DNA of 64,000 bases from Isoetes taiwanensis. Lineage: Eukaryota > Streptophyta > Lycopodiopsida > Isoetales > Isoetaceae. Below the pieces are notes generated by a model. It did not search any database. It had not been told where the DNA came from and worked only from the letters and a program-made list of their open reading frames with translations. The stretch covers positions 248,001-312,000 of the forward strand of contig JAJEKV010000183.1 in NCBI GenBank assembly GCA_021234155.1, in the 5' to 3' direction. The position numbers were made by a program, and so were the translations under genes. This document shows positions 1-12,055 of this stretch, in pieces (the stretch's first letter is position 1; each line of letters opens with the position of its first letter).

Positions 1-19
1 TAAATGATTCTTCACATTG

Positions 20-430
20 TTATTCTGGGTGCATATATTCTGATGCATGAAGATGAGCTGCTTTTGAAATGGAAAATTGCGGATTTCCTTTCTGCATATG
101 GAAGAAGGAATGCCTGGTAGGACTCCAGAAGATCAACTCTTGAATCAAATTTATTCTCTGATTATTTGCTCTTGGAATATGCTGCCTCAGAGTCCAGTGG
201 AGGTTTTCCTTTTTAGCAAATGGAGAAGAAAATATGCCATGTTCAGCAAGTTGCAAGCCATAATGCCAATTACCAGAAGCGTCAAGCAGTTTCCAAACCG
301 TTAACAGTTGATTCATCATGTTAGCTTCATAAAACAAAGGCTCGGAATTGTAAAGCTCTGCAATAATCATACTAGCCACCCACATATCAATCGCCTCATT
401 GTAAGTTTGTGCTCCTAATAGAACCTCCAA
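20..430 (-). pseudogene. CDK-like (MAK/MHK-type) protein kinase fragment
   Basis: The minus-strand translation matches the C-terminal lobe of CMGC kinases. It reads EVLLGAQTYNEAIDMWVAS, then IIAELYNSEPLF, and near the end INLIQELIFWSPTR, corresponding to subdomains VIII to XI of the MAK/MOK/MHK group. Only about 136 codons are open. The first codon is TTG, not ATG. Just upstream the reading frame breaks at HYWR, where family members have a continuous YRAPE(V) segment, so a small deletion has joined HYWR to VLLG out of frame. The N-lobe, glycine loop and catalytic loop are not visible. The right side of the lobe is also degenerate, without the usual P-x-R-P-T after the tryptophan. This is a partial, non-functional copy; family assignment is fairly secure, subgroup less so. 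Confidence 0.62.
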
Positions 431-3400
431 TAATGTATATCAAAGAGTGGACACTAATTGAGACACCTAACCATGCAAGAATCCGCAATTTTAAGAACCC
501 CAATTTGCAGGAGAAAATTCTCATGTTTTATATTCCTATGGAAATATCCTTTTCGGTGGATGTACTTCAATCCTTGCAGCAGTTGAGAAGCTAGATTGTG
601 AATTGTATCTTCAGAAAGTGGTTATCTTTGGATGAGTCAAAAGAGATTGGGATCCATGTATTTAAAGACTAGATACATGCATTAATCTTATGCATGCACA
701 GAGTTAAGGGGCATGATATTTGGATGATTAAAGTTAGGCGGAGATTCCCACTCTGCCCATTCTTCATAGCTCGCATAATAATATCTCAAAACCCCTCAAC
801 GCAATTCTGTAGCTCCTTTCTCCTAAAGATTCTAGGGAGGGACGAGCACTACATAAGTATTGTCATTTTAGTTAGCCAATTATCGGCGTATCCCCATATC
901 CTGTATTGAACCGTTTCCAAAACCTAACCTTGCCTTTCAATCGATGAAGAAACTTTGTATCTCACTGTGCTTTTTAAAACTATGTACCTTGCTTCCTCTT
1001 TAATTCCCAAAAATCTTGCTTGTGCTCTTTAATCGATGACCAAACTTGCTCCTTGCTCTGCTAAAAGCCTTTTGCGCTTTCCAACTTATGTGCTTTACAA
1101 AATTAAAATGAAGAAAATTGATGAAGAACCTTGCTCTGGTCTAAAACCCTAACGCATCTACCCGAGCTATTTACAAAAAATGCCAAAGGCTTTCCATCTT
1201 CGATGTTGGGGGGATTGATCTTGTCCGTTTACCTCAAATACCTTTTTTATAGCATTGCATGGCATTTTCATGAATCCAATGCCTATGCTTAGGCTTATTT
1301 GCATTGTTAACATGCAAAAGAAAACAAAAGAGAGCAGAATGCAAGTTAGTTTTTGTAACATGCAAAAAATGTTGTTGTGGCATTTGAATCTCCAATTGAT
1401 GAAGAATAATATTATTTTCTGCTATAAATTCCTAATGCAGTTGCTTCCTCCGCCTCCTCCAATTGACATTGATGATCATGAAGAATTCGAGGTTCATAAA
1501 ATTTTGGACTCTAAGTTCGTTTGACGATGTCTGTATTACTTTGGCGTTTGAAAGGATATCCTCCAAATGATCACATAAGGGAACTTTGTAGAGAATCTGA
1601 TTAATGTTCCTAATCACCAATGTTACGTAAATAAGCAGAGTCCAAGTACTTGAGCTTCAGCCCTGACAACTCGTCGCCATTGCTGGGGGATGTTCACACA
1701 AATGCCATACATACACGATCGCCACTTATCCTAATATTTATATAGTTATTAGGATGAGGGGGGTTTCTCATGCCCCCTCATCCGCAACCCATGCATGCAT
1801 ACCCATAGATTCCCTTGAACCCCCACCATTTGCAATAAAAAAGAAGGCTTCAGATCTTGACACGTCATGGGGCACCATATATAGGTCATGGGATGGTCAT
1901 GCATGGGCATGCAGGCCCATCTTCAGACCGTTGGATGGAAGGGGGCAGCCAAAATCTTGGCCGTCCAATTTATGTGAGAAGGTGGGAGGAAGGTGTTACA
2001 TTTGGGGCATCAGATCTGAACCATTGCCGCAAGAGGGCTTTAATCTTGGCCATTCATTAGAAGAGGTTTAGGTGCAACTTTTAGGGCATTTGATCTCGGC
2101 CCTTGAAATTAAGACATTTAATCCCCACCGTTATTAAAAAAGCCAACAACATTAAAATGTATGGCATGAGCTGGCATGAGCATGAGTGTTAATGAGATGG
2201 TCATGTGTTGTTCTGGCTCATTACTCACTGTTTAGCGGGAAGATCATGGCCTCCTCCTTCTATGTTTTTTTTTATTAGGTTTAAACGGGAGATGGTTCAG
2301 GCAAATCAAAAAAATTTGAAGCAGCCGTAGAGTTTTTCAAATCGAAGCATTTGGCTGAAAGGGTTTCGGCTTATCAGAAGAAAATGACCAAGCTTTTGAT
2401 TGCACAGATGCATTATGGTGACCTCCAACCTTTTCTTCATCTTTTTCCCTACTCTGCTATTGCGCAACTCCTCTTCAATGCACATTTTTTGCTCTTCTTC
2501 GGTTCCCTCTTCCGCATAGCATCTCCCGCATGAACCTAAGGCCGGTCTGGCTTGCAGTTGTTAGAGCTCTCAGATAGCAGAAGGGCTGGAGTTTCAAAGG
2601 CTATGGCTGCTTCAGGTAAATTGATTTCTGAAGTTACGTCATCTCTTTCCAAAGCCCATTTTTTCAAGAAAAGCAGCCCAAAGACGCCTGTATTCTTATT
2701 TCTCTGCGGTCGCACTTCTCTAGGCTGATCTCGTTGCTTGCTTGCCGTGGTCATATCCCAGATAGCACGGGGCTGGAGCTTCAACGGTTGCAGAGCCACG
2801 ATTTTTTCTACAGCTTTCTTGCAAGCTAAGGTTTCTGGCAAATCTATCATTTGTATATGTTTACTTGCTCTGAATACCATGAGAAATATGAAGGAGGCAA
2901 GCCACTTGGTTTGCTTCGGCTTCAGTTGCAAAATCATGCTTCAGCGTCAGTGCAAATTCATAGTTTTGATTGCTAAGATTTAAGGTAAACACATCTACTT
3001 TCTCTAAATTTATATCTGTTTTTGGTCTGTCACATAAGCAGCAAGGTTTAACTTCAGTTGATTTGCTCCACCATGTTGCGTAGCCACGAGCAACAATGAA
3101 GCGACCATGGGAGATAATGGAAAACATCTTCCTGTCCTTTTTTTGGCATTTTTCTATGACTTTGCTTCGAAGTACAAGTGATGTCTAACTGCAGATTTGT
3201 GTTTTGCTGTTGGCTATGGCAGGAGTCTACAATTGGTTATTTAAAATCTCCTGCATTTTGTACTCTAGCCCACTCTTTTAGTTACTTCCTATGTTTTGCC
3301 ACATTTCAATCTCTAAAGAAAGCATGTTTATATACGTTGCCGTTGATAAGAACACCATGAATTTTAGGATAGCTTCAAAATGGTAGGATTAGGTTGACAT

Positions 3401-3937
3401 ATTCTCTCGTAATGTACACAAGTTTTTCTTCAAGCTACTGCATTCATAATGGAACAACTATATCCAAGCCAGTGACTGCACTTTGATCATGTAGATGCAT
3501 CAACCTACAATTTAGAAGATACTTAAAGCATATGTTTTTTAATGAGCCCAATTAGTATATTCGATTTCAAATGATGAAGCTTAGTACGTTGTGCAACATC
3601 TGGCTCTCCATTTCTCTTGATATTTAATTGCTTCTCTGAATGTTCTGCACATATTGCTTCAATAGAGTAAGGGGTGCTCGTGAAGAAATTTGCTGCTTTT
3701 AACCCCCATTAGGAGGGAAAAATCCTCGCAGCAACAAGCCTGCTGGCAGCTGTACAAATATACATATACACATGAATTTCCGGCACCTCAGGTAGGCGCC
3801 CGGGGGCAGAGGTGAGTCCGCAGATCCAAAACCTCCTGGAGGTAGGAGCCAAGGGATCGAATTGATCTACAGACGAGTAGCTCGTGTAGGGGCGCACTGT
3901 GTCGCACCAAGAGAACGAAGCTTAGCCCAGATTCTGA
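431..3937. other. Intergenic, no supported gene
   Basis: No ORF here has recognisable protein content. Positions 1750-2140 are less AT-rich and repeat a short phrase of the type GATCTGAACC / CCGTTGGAT / GCCGTCCAAT four or five times, a pattern common in plant repeats. A 41-codon ATG-initiated ORF at 2603-2728 (+) starts MAASGKLISEV and could be a first exon, but nothing supports it further. The phrase AGATAGCA..GGGCTGGAG.TTCAA occurs twice (about 2571 and 2761). Confidence 0.5.
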
Positions 3938-4920
3938 CTATAGGTCGGATAGCCGGAAGGCATGGCTTTCATCCTCAACAACCCCCGGCAACACCGACAA
4001 AGCCTCGCCCCGGGCGCTGCTCTCCAACCCAACCCAATTCGCCTCAAGCCGAAGATGGTGGGCCCCTCGCTCGAATGGATGCGATGATCCCGCTGCGATC
4101 TTCATGGGCAACTGAAAAAAAGGTAGAGTCGTGGGCCTCGAACGTGGTGGAGTTTTACCTGCTCGCAGCATGGTGGTCCCAGAGCTTCCCAGAAACAAGA
4201 GTCCAAGTACCCCTCAGCCTATCCCTACGGTACCGTGGTGCACCAACGCACCTATGTGTCTACGCTCTCAAGGCGCCCACCGGGCTCTCTTGTCCTTCCA
4301 ACAAGCCCCGAGTCGCGCGGGCTCATCGCCACAGCCAGAAGCAAAAGCCCGGAGCCGAAAGTGTCGCCCATGCCGGGCCACCTTCCGGAAATAAACAATG
4401 TGTCTATCGAGGGTCGCGATGCCGCGGGGCATGAATCCGCCTCCCCGCAACAAGATCTGATATGGAACGGAGGGCTTGACCCCAAGTGCCAGCGTCAAAA
4501 ATGCCTTCGGACTCTGCTCTAAGTCGCGTTCCAAGTCGCCAAAGACACCACTGGGCCCCACATCTCGACCCCATCTGTAAGAACCGGCTCCATCGCTCCG
4601 GAACAAATGTGATGGTGGCCCCGATCATACGGCCGCCTCAGCGGACTATTGTTTTGCATTGCGTGCATAGCCATCCAACCTCTGGCGGTCACCAAGGCTT
4701 AATGGATGCATCCCAATACATTGAGGATGGAAATTCCACACCCGTGTACTTGTAGCCGGGTGTGACTCTACCATCCGCCCTCGATAAGTGAGCACCGGAG
4801 GTGCTGGATGACGTGAGGAGGATATGAGGACCACCTTAGTCTTGGCCAGGTTGACACGCATGTCCGTCGCCTGGCAGAATGTGTCCAGGGCATCTAGGTG
4901 TGCCTGCATGCCCTCTGGTA
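3938..4920 (-). pseudogene. LINE (non-LTR retrotransposon) reverse-transcriptase remnant
   Basis: The segment is clearly GC-richer than its surroundings. Minus-strand frames contain the stretch that follows the YxDD box of LINE reverse transcriptases: HLDALDTFCQATDMRVNLAKTK (4909 downward), then GYKYTGVEF in a shifted frame (about 4750), DGVEMWGP (about 4575), and EQSPKAFLTLALGVKPSVPY with IATLDRHIVYFRK (4540-4370). These match in order the thumb and C-terminal region of plant LINE ORF2. At least two frameshifts separate the pieces. The endonuclease, RT fingers and palm are absent, so this is a 5'-truncated, decayed copy. The left boundary is uncertain. No poly(A) tail or target duplication was found. 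Confidence 0.68.
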
Positions 4921-5947
4921 ACCAGAAAACTACTATAATCTTAACAGTGTGCTAAGTTAACAGCAGTTGTGAAGGTAACCTAATAGCCAGTAATGAACAG
5001 GAGCCTCAAATTTTGCCTCTATTCAGTCTTTTTTTACCATGCCGATTTCTCTTCCGGAATTTGCGGAGCGGCACCACCTTCCTTTCCACAGACGTCGCAC
5101 AGTGTTGTTCGCACAGACTTCTTCCGAGCTGTCTATAACTTATCCAAAGCTTCTTCGGTACGGCCATAGCTCTCCATTTTGCTTGATTTGTCGATTTTGC
5201 TTACTGATTTAGGTTTTTGGGCTTGTCTTGGGCCTATTTTATTGCCAGATTTGAGGAATAGAGTAAAATTTTCATCATTTTTTCACGATTGTGCTTTTGG
5301 CATTCTTTGGCTGCAATCTTCACTCTGGAACTCCATCTTTTAAAAAACATGTTGCATCTTCCGCAGGTTGTTCTAACAGACATGCAAGAAGCTCAGATCT
5401 GACGAAGAGCCTAATTTTTTTTTTCATGGCGAAATTTGAGACTCCTATTCATTATGTTTGATATTTTCCGGCCGTCGGATTCTGGTTGGAAAAATTTCTC
5501 GGTGGAGCCGTCAGCCTCGGCGGCGCACTCGCAGCTCCGCCGCTCGTGCGCCGCGTGGCACGACCTCGAACTTTTACCGACCGGAATCTCTCTGGCGGGA
5601 AAATTATCTAGTACTTAAAAACTCATGCCATTTTGACCGAATTGGATGGACACAAATGGGTCGACCATCTGGCGAGATCAGGTCTGTTATTCGGTCAAAG
5701 TGACAGAAAAAGGAACCTCGTGCAATTCAAAGAATTCTCCGAGTCAAAGATTGAGGAGGGTCGTCTGCAAGTTGGGGAATTTCGGAAAAATGAAAATATT
5801 GCAACCTAAAATGAAAAAATTGCAACCTATTGCATTGCGTTCTCATTCTTCAATTTAGCGGGTTGTCACTTGAGCCTCTAAGGAAGCTCTTCTCCTTGAT
5901 TAAGCAAGTAAGAGCTTTCCATGACGGATTATTGTGGCATTGGGAAA
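4921..5947. other. Intergenic with a short GC-rich patch
   Basis: Positions 5465-5610 are GC-rich and open in two plus-strand frames (for example 5436-5618), but neither translation is recognisable. The 5050-5165 stretch is CT/GC-rich, like a 5' leader. No gene is supported. Confidence 0.4.
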
Positions 5948-6091
5948 ATGTCCCGCGCCAGTTTTCTGAAGAAAAACAGAAACACATGTAAGTTTCCGCC
6001 CAGAAGAGGAAGAATCAAAGCTGCCATTTTCGCAGGCATGCTCCAAGCATGTGGATTGATTTCTTCGCACGCCAGAACACGAAAAGCTTGA
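5948..6091 (+). CDS. Tiny PPRRG-motif protein (plant family of unknown function)
   Basis: An ATG-initiated ORF of 47 codons contains FPPRRGRIKAAIFAGML. The PPRRG(x)IK(A) core is shared with short plant proteins of unknown function, and with the minus-strand ORF at 20854-21063 in this window, which reads IPPRRGKIKAAVFARLW. The two loci lie about 15 kb apart in opposite orientation. The 5' half (MSRASFLKKNRNTC) is basic and may be a targeting or linker segment. The ORF is intact but shorter than its partner. Because the codon after ACA (TGTAAG) also resembles a splice donor, the first 14 codons may be mis-assigned and this could be a 3' exon. Confidence 0.45.
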   Translation: MSRASFLKKNRNTCKFPPRRGRIKAAIFAGMLQACGLISSHARTRKA

Positions 6092-7734
6092 TCCTGAAAG
6101 AGGACAGAGAAAACTTTTCTGTGCCCTGCAACCTGAGAAGTGGAAAGCGTTGTTGCCTGCTTGGTTTTGTTTTCAGATGATCAAGGCAAATTTTATTTCT
6201 TATTTCTCGAGGCCATATTTTTCAGATGATCAGGTAGATTCATATTTCCATTTGATATTTGTTGAAAGAGATGTATGATGTAAAGACATAAAATGTTTGA
6301 TTTCTGTTGAAGTTTCAGAGTGATTGTATTGTAATAATCAATTTGAAGATTTTTTGACTGAGCCCCTTGATGAATCGTGAAATTTAATACTTATCACTTG
6401 TGGTTTATATTGTCTTTTTCTATCATCAAGTTTATATTAAACCGACGTCAGCCGTGGAAATCTAATACTTGTCTTGAAGGGCCTTGGTTTAATATGAAAT
6501 ATATCTGACGCTGGTGTTTGTAGCAGAAGATGCCACCATGAAAATCCCTTATCCCTCAAGCAATCATCCGAAAACAAAGAAAATGTTTGGCAAAGATGCC
6601 TTCCGGTGCTCACACAACCGTAATGTGGTAACCGTTTATATCAATGTTGATAATCTTGCGGTTAACCCGACATGACTAAAAACATAAAGGCCTAACTGTT
6701 GTGTTGGAAATTAGAGGACGCCGAGCTGCGATCTTTGCACATGACCGACACCATTGGCCAATTCCAACAAGATGCTAAAGTATGCTTTGCATTTCTTCTT
6801 TTCGAAACTTCTTTGTAAGGTCCTTGGCATCACCCTCTTGGTTCTTTGTTTTGTTTACTTAAACTTGCTTTGGATAGTAGAGGATACAGATGCAAAGCTG
6901 GAAATTACATACTCAAGGGACTGGGCGATTAGTAATCCAAGGTAGAGACCTGTCCATAGATTGTCTAGTTTAAACCGAAACAATGGGGTATCTACCGAGA
7001 ATAAATACAAGTTGAATCGACACCACGGGGAACTAGAAGATAAATTCCTCAAATTGATCTTGCATTACAGAAGAAAACTGATGCCTACTAAAAACATTAT
7101 GAGAAAATATTCCATTATCATAAGGTAGGTTTTTGTTTTCTGTTCTTCTATAATATGGGGACATTATATAGTGGAATTAATCTTTCCGTTGAAAACTGGA
7201 ATAGGAAATCTATCGAGAAAAAGTCTGAGAAAAGCCTAAAAGCCAAGACGCGGGCTTCCTCTCTTTCTTTCTACTCAAACACATGCACTTGGCCAAAAAT
7301 ATGTGCTGGATTGCACCTTGAGCTGCCGATGAAACATTGTAATCTCGTTTTAAGGAAAAGCAGAACGACAGCACCAACTTCAATGGACCAAATTTGGCAG
7401 CAATCCACCAAGCTCAGCTGTACCAATGTTGAAGGTAGAAGAGAACTAAGAATCAGAATAATGTATTTATATGGTAAATTCTCCTAGTTGCGTATTTTGA
7501 CTTTCTAACTCAGATGAAGAAAGTTAGCACTGCCAATGCTAAAGTGATTGTGCAGAAATAACCAACATACCAAGCCACCATGGAAAATACATACCTGCAG
7601 GATTATTCAAGTTAGACTAACGAGGCCATATGCAATCACATGGTATCATTCTTTCCTCAGGTACGAAGGACTATGATGTCTTCGTTCCAGCCAGACAAGC
7701 TTTGTTAGGCCAAGATCAAGCTAGCAGATGGTTT
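6092..7734. other. Intergenic, no supported gene
   Basis: AT-rich sequence with short plus-strand ORFs (6754-6945, 7155-7487) that have no recognisable domain or coding pattern. No repeat structure was noticed. Confidence 0.4.
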
Positions 7735-7996
7735 GTCCAGTATATACATTCAACAACCCCACGTAGTGTTGCTTAAGATCACCCACTATGAACAACACCA
7801 GCTCCAAGAAAGATCATCCACAACATAGGTGTAGCTTGAAGGGGCAAGCTTTCAATAATGTTAAAGGCCTTAGCGAGTTCCCCTGCACTTCCCCCGCACG
7901 TCCAAGTAAATCAATTGCATGCCCATAATGCTCTATGGTTGGAGTACTGTCATACACATAGATAACGTTTCTAAATATATGCATGCAAAGTAACAA
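7735..7996 (-). pseudogene. Pentatricopeptide-repeat (PPR) protein fragment, E-domain side
   Basis: The minus strand reads STPTIEHYGHAIDLLGRAGE and then, after a frameshift, ELAKAFNIIESLPLQATPM followed by LWMIFLGAG. It then continues with HYVGLLNVYTGQ in a third frame. This order is the end of the last PPR repeats and the start of the E motif of plant PLS-class PPR proteins, which act in organellar RNA processing or editing. Frames are broken at least twice within 260 bp and no upstream repeats are visible, so this is a decayed fragment. Confidence 0.6.
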
Positions 7997-10880
7997 TGTT
8001 CGATGAAAGCGGATTAATGGCTGGTTATCTCCTTACCAAACTAAAGAACTCTAATGACAATGAGCTTTGATAATGTACACGTTCAATCCAAGGAAATTGC
8101 AAATATAACCAAGAATGATTGCAACTCCAATCTAGCAACCCCATCGATGGTTTCACCCATCTCTTTGCAGGTTGAAGCTCATCACATGGACAGGTGGAAG
8201 AAAGAATTTATTGCCTGCTAAAAACCTATTAGATGTCAAAAAAGAATTTATTAACGTCTACTAAGAATTCATGGTACCTATGCGACCAGGTAAATACAAC
8301 ATTTTAGATCCCCTTCGATATTTAGTATAACTATAATATGTAGAAAAATAACAGGGGGATCTGATATGGATATAAAAAAAAAACAAATCCTGAAACCGTA
8401 GATAGTATGTCCCTAAAATAATTGAATGGGTTATAAAAAAAAACATAGATTCAAGATAAAAAAAATAATCACATTAGCTCACTGGATATATTGGTTAAAA
8501 TTGTTTTATTAGGACATTGAGTTATTTTGATAGAGGTTCGAATCCCCGTATTTCATATTCTAAAATTTTAGGCAAAGCCGTATAGAGGTTCGATATTCCC
8601 TCAAAACCTTAGGCAAAATCGTATTTCATATTTTAAAATCATAGGCGCCTCCAACCATAAATGACTATAAGCAAAACGAGAGGTGCCGAGAGGCCACAAC
8701 ATACGATCTGGGTCGTAGGATCGACGAATCCGACGACTGTGGTAGTCCAGGTTGCAACTGGTTTAGAATATGTAGCAACAAATAAACACGTTAGCCACAC
8801 AAAATTAGTTCAAATGCTATTTAGTCGCTCTAAGCAAGGCTTTGATGCCACCTTTCATTATGTTGCTATCATGCCTCTCTTTTGAAATGATTTCAAGGCA
8901 CTTTCTTTTTTTTTCTTTTCTCCTCCCCCCCCCCTTTTTTTTGTCTTCGTTCTCATCTATGGGGAAAGCAAAGCGAACACAAAATTAACTTAGGAAACAA
9001 ATGAATTTGGATGTTCCTTTGTTCAGAACATTGTTACATCAAGAAGTTCCAAGCAAATCATACTTATATACGTCAATACACCTTAATTTAGCAATGCAAT
9101 ATTCATTGTACACTTAAACAAATAAATGAACTATTGGAATGTTTTTATTATAGCATTGTGATTGATTCAAACATTGCAGCTCCATTGACCAAAATTTACT
9201 CAACAAAAAACTCGAGCAAATGGAGGACTTCCTCCTCAAATGTGCATTCTGATCTGAGTTAATGCTAGGTTTAATGTCTGTTTATATGTTCTTGGTCTTC
9301 ATGGACTTAAAAATATATATTAATGTTGTATTATAATTCCAGCAATGTAGTAGTCGGTTTAGCAAATCGGTTTGCTGAGAGGGAATTGCCTTTTATATCT
9401 ACAGTTTCGTTCTAAGATATCTCAAAAAATTTCGATTATAAATAAAATAATATCGACCACTGCCCTTAAAAATATAATACAAGCATATCAATCATTGAAC
9501 TTTAACCTAATTCTCAATCTATGTTTAACCTTTGAATGATGCTTTAGATTTAAATTTGAATTAACGCTTTTGTATATGATTGCTTAAGCATGTGTGTTTA
9601 ATTTCTTTTTAATTTCTTTGTGATCAAATAATTATTTAAACTACTCTCTAATGGAAAACCGGGGGGGAGGGGGGGCTTTCTTGTTCAAATTCAACTCGAA
9701 GGATCAGAAAGGGGGCCTTTCTTTTTCAAGTTAAATTTAAATAATCTACTTGAAGGGTCAGAGATGTTTGACTCATTAACAAGGATATATCTCCATGCTT
9801 CTTATCTTGATACCTCACAATATAAGAGAAGTATTGAAAACAATGATAATACTAAAATGATATAGACATGGGTATAGCTGAGACCAGCTGAGACCACCAT
9901 TACCAGATGGAAGAATGATACAACCAAATGCTTATCTTCTTGAATTAATAGCTGCAGCTGCCTTATTTGTTGCAACGCGTGATGTTTTCTTCCGCACTAC
10001 TAAACCCAATTGTAACTCAACAAGTTTACGCTTCCAGAAATGCTTTCAAAGCTCTAAAATCCCCAAAACAATTTGCTTACATGAAAATAACACTTGAAAT
10101 AATTATTAGCAGGTCAAGATTTATGCATACATGAGCTGTAGCTGTGCTTTTAACTTTAGTTCCATAAAGAGATGCAATCGGATAGTAATAGCTTGAGCCA
10201 TTGCAGCCTCAGACCCCATGGAAAAGAACTTAGGACCTAAAAAAATGGAAAACAAAATTGTCATAATCCTATCCTATTTTATAACATAACTAGCACTACA
10301 AACAACATGATCGTTCAAGAGTGTTACAATCTCGAATAATCATAAATGTGACGATTGGACTCAAAAAAGAAATCTAAAAAATGTTTTATAAGGGGCACAC
10401 ATGCACTGATTTAAGGCAAGATACCATAAAATAAAGAGCACTGACTAAAGGCAAGATATCAAATATTGGTGAATTTAACAAATATAGGCAAGAATATTTT
10501 CTATTGGAGTGCTGCTCTTTAACTTGAATTTTTTTGCATGGAAGACAAGCAGATATGACTGGTCCACCACTTTTTAGCTTAGCAAGGTTCTTAATGAATT
10601 AATCCAATTGAAGTACTTCACATTGCTTGAAAAACTTTCATATGTTTGCATGATATATTGTCATATGTTCGTACAGTCTCAGGCATCATATTTAGAGGCA
10701 TCATAATTAGAAGCAAGAAGAGAGTTAAAACACAAGATAGATCCTAACCAAAATTTAACTGAAGGATTGTTGGACATGCAATACATCAAGCAGACAATTA
10801 ACTAAGGATTACTATCCAAAACCATTAGAAATTAGTACATAATACCTAGCATTGACTAATATTAACAAGAACACATTTTC
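7997..10880. other. AT-rich intergenic, low-complexity tracts
   Basis: Apart from the tRNA-like repeat at about 8470-8640, no feature is supported. There is a pyrimidine/poly-C tract at about 8905-8942 and a poly-G tract at 9660-9677. A degenerate ~75-bp duplication lies at 9675-9765, with CTTTCTT(G/T)TTCAA and GAAGG(A/G)TCAGA in both halves. Short ORFs are unrecognisable. Confidence 0.4.
8470..8640 (+). repeat. tRNA-derived SINE-like repeat (candidate)
   Basis: Pol III-like internal promoter elements are visible: an A-box-like TAGCTCACTGG at about 8474 and a perfect B box GGTTCGAATCC at about 8534. A second, degenerate copy of the B-box half and its 3' flank (GAGGTTCGATATTCC, then TTAGGCAAA) follows at about 8585-8640. 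Stems of a functional tRNA cannot be formed around these boxes, so a tRNA-derived SINE head or decayed tRNA is more likely than a tRNA gene. Ends and target duplication were not found. Confidence 0.33.
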
Positions 10881-12055
10881 CTAATAAAGATTTGCTGTCA
10901 ACATTTTAAGTTGCCTTAAGCATTTTCCTGGAAAGCCAGAAAGAAAGAAACTCTTTGTTTCAGATATAAAGCAATGGTGGCTTAGAGCTTCTCGAGAGTA
11001 GTCCAAAAGCTGCAAGCTGTTGATGGAGGTATGATAAATTAATAATCCTTTCATTCCAGTTACCAGCAAGAGATCGTCTACAGGCATAAAAGAATCAACC
11101 CACATTGGATTAAACCATGGACTAGTACGTAGTTTCATTGAGGAGAGCATTGTGAGACCATATGTTCCATTCCTCTCATGAGCAATCCACACAAACAAAT
11201 CACCCCCAACCTCTCCAACCAATAGAAGCTTGCCCTTACTTTGTGCCAACTGCCCATAATAAATCCTTTTTCCTTATGTGCAAACCTTTTTCTTGGACCA
11301 GGAGTCTTTACCAAAGTTGTACTCACATATGCAAAGGCTGTCTTCTAGAAAATACATAGAATCTCCCATGCAAGTTTGGCCCCATTTAGCAAACACATCT
11401 TCTACAGGTTTGCTTCTACTCCATCTACCAGTTTTTGACTGATAAATGGCAAGATGACATAGCTCCAGATGTTCAAGATATCCAACAACAAGGATGACAA
11501 TGTAGCTATTGGTAAACATGTCAAAATAGAAAGAATGACCTGCAACATGGGAGCCGGAATCCATCACGTGTTTGGGAGCAACTAGGACATCCTTAGGGCC
11601 TTAGATTTGAATGGATTAAAAATACGAATGCAGCGCTTCCCCTTACCGAAGAACTTAGTAATGCACAAAAGACCATTGGAAAATCTAATGCGAATAGGTT
11701 GTATGCATTCTTCCTTTTGGAGTGTCCTCAAATATTTCCATGAACACTCTGCATTATAATACGTAGGAAGATTGGGATTATGGTATGTAGGAAGATCCGC
11801 CCAACTGAAGTGGAAATTATCAAGATCCAAACAACATAAGATGCGATGAGAGCAAGCAGGTTGCATATCCCAGAAGGAGTGGGAGTGAATAGTTTTGTAC
11901 CAATCTCTGGAGACCATAGAAAATCGAGCAAGATCGGCTATGTCGTCCAACAAAAGAATCACTTCTATCAAAATATCATCCGGCAGCAAAGGCAAATCAA
12001 CAACCCCATTTTGTCTCCTATTACTCAGCCTCAATTTTTGTCTGGGCATCATCAT
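10881..12055 (-). pseudogene. F-box (F-box-associated/kelch-like) protein, frameshifted
   Basis: Starting at three consecutive ATG codons (12055-12047), the minus strand encodes an N-terminal F-box: LPLLPDDILIEVILLLDD, then LARFSMVSRDWYKTIHSHSFW. It continues as an F-box-associated region (SNGLLCITKF, IFNPFKSK) until TAG at 11582. The homologous reading resumes in another frame (VLVAPKHVMDSGSHVAGHSF, then YIVILVVGY) without an intron-like gap, so a 1-nt shift near 11585-11615 is likely. A TAA at 11276-11274 then interrupts the same frame before LLLVGEVGGDLFVWI and LLLVTGMKGLLIYH, ending at 10881. F-box proteins are substrate receptors of SCF ubiquitin ligases. With one shift and one stop this copy is a single-exon pseudogene, unless sequencing error explains both. 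Confidence 0.72.

Noticed and set aside
3862-4434. 190-codon plus-strand ORF over the LINE remnant
   Set aside because: It is the antisense shadow of GC-rich LINE sequence; the minus strand matches reverse transcriptase and this strand matches nothing.
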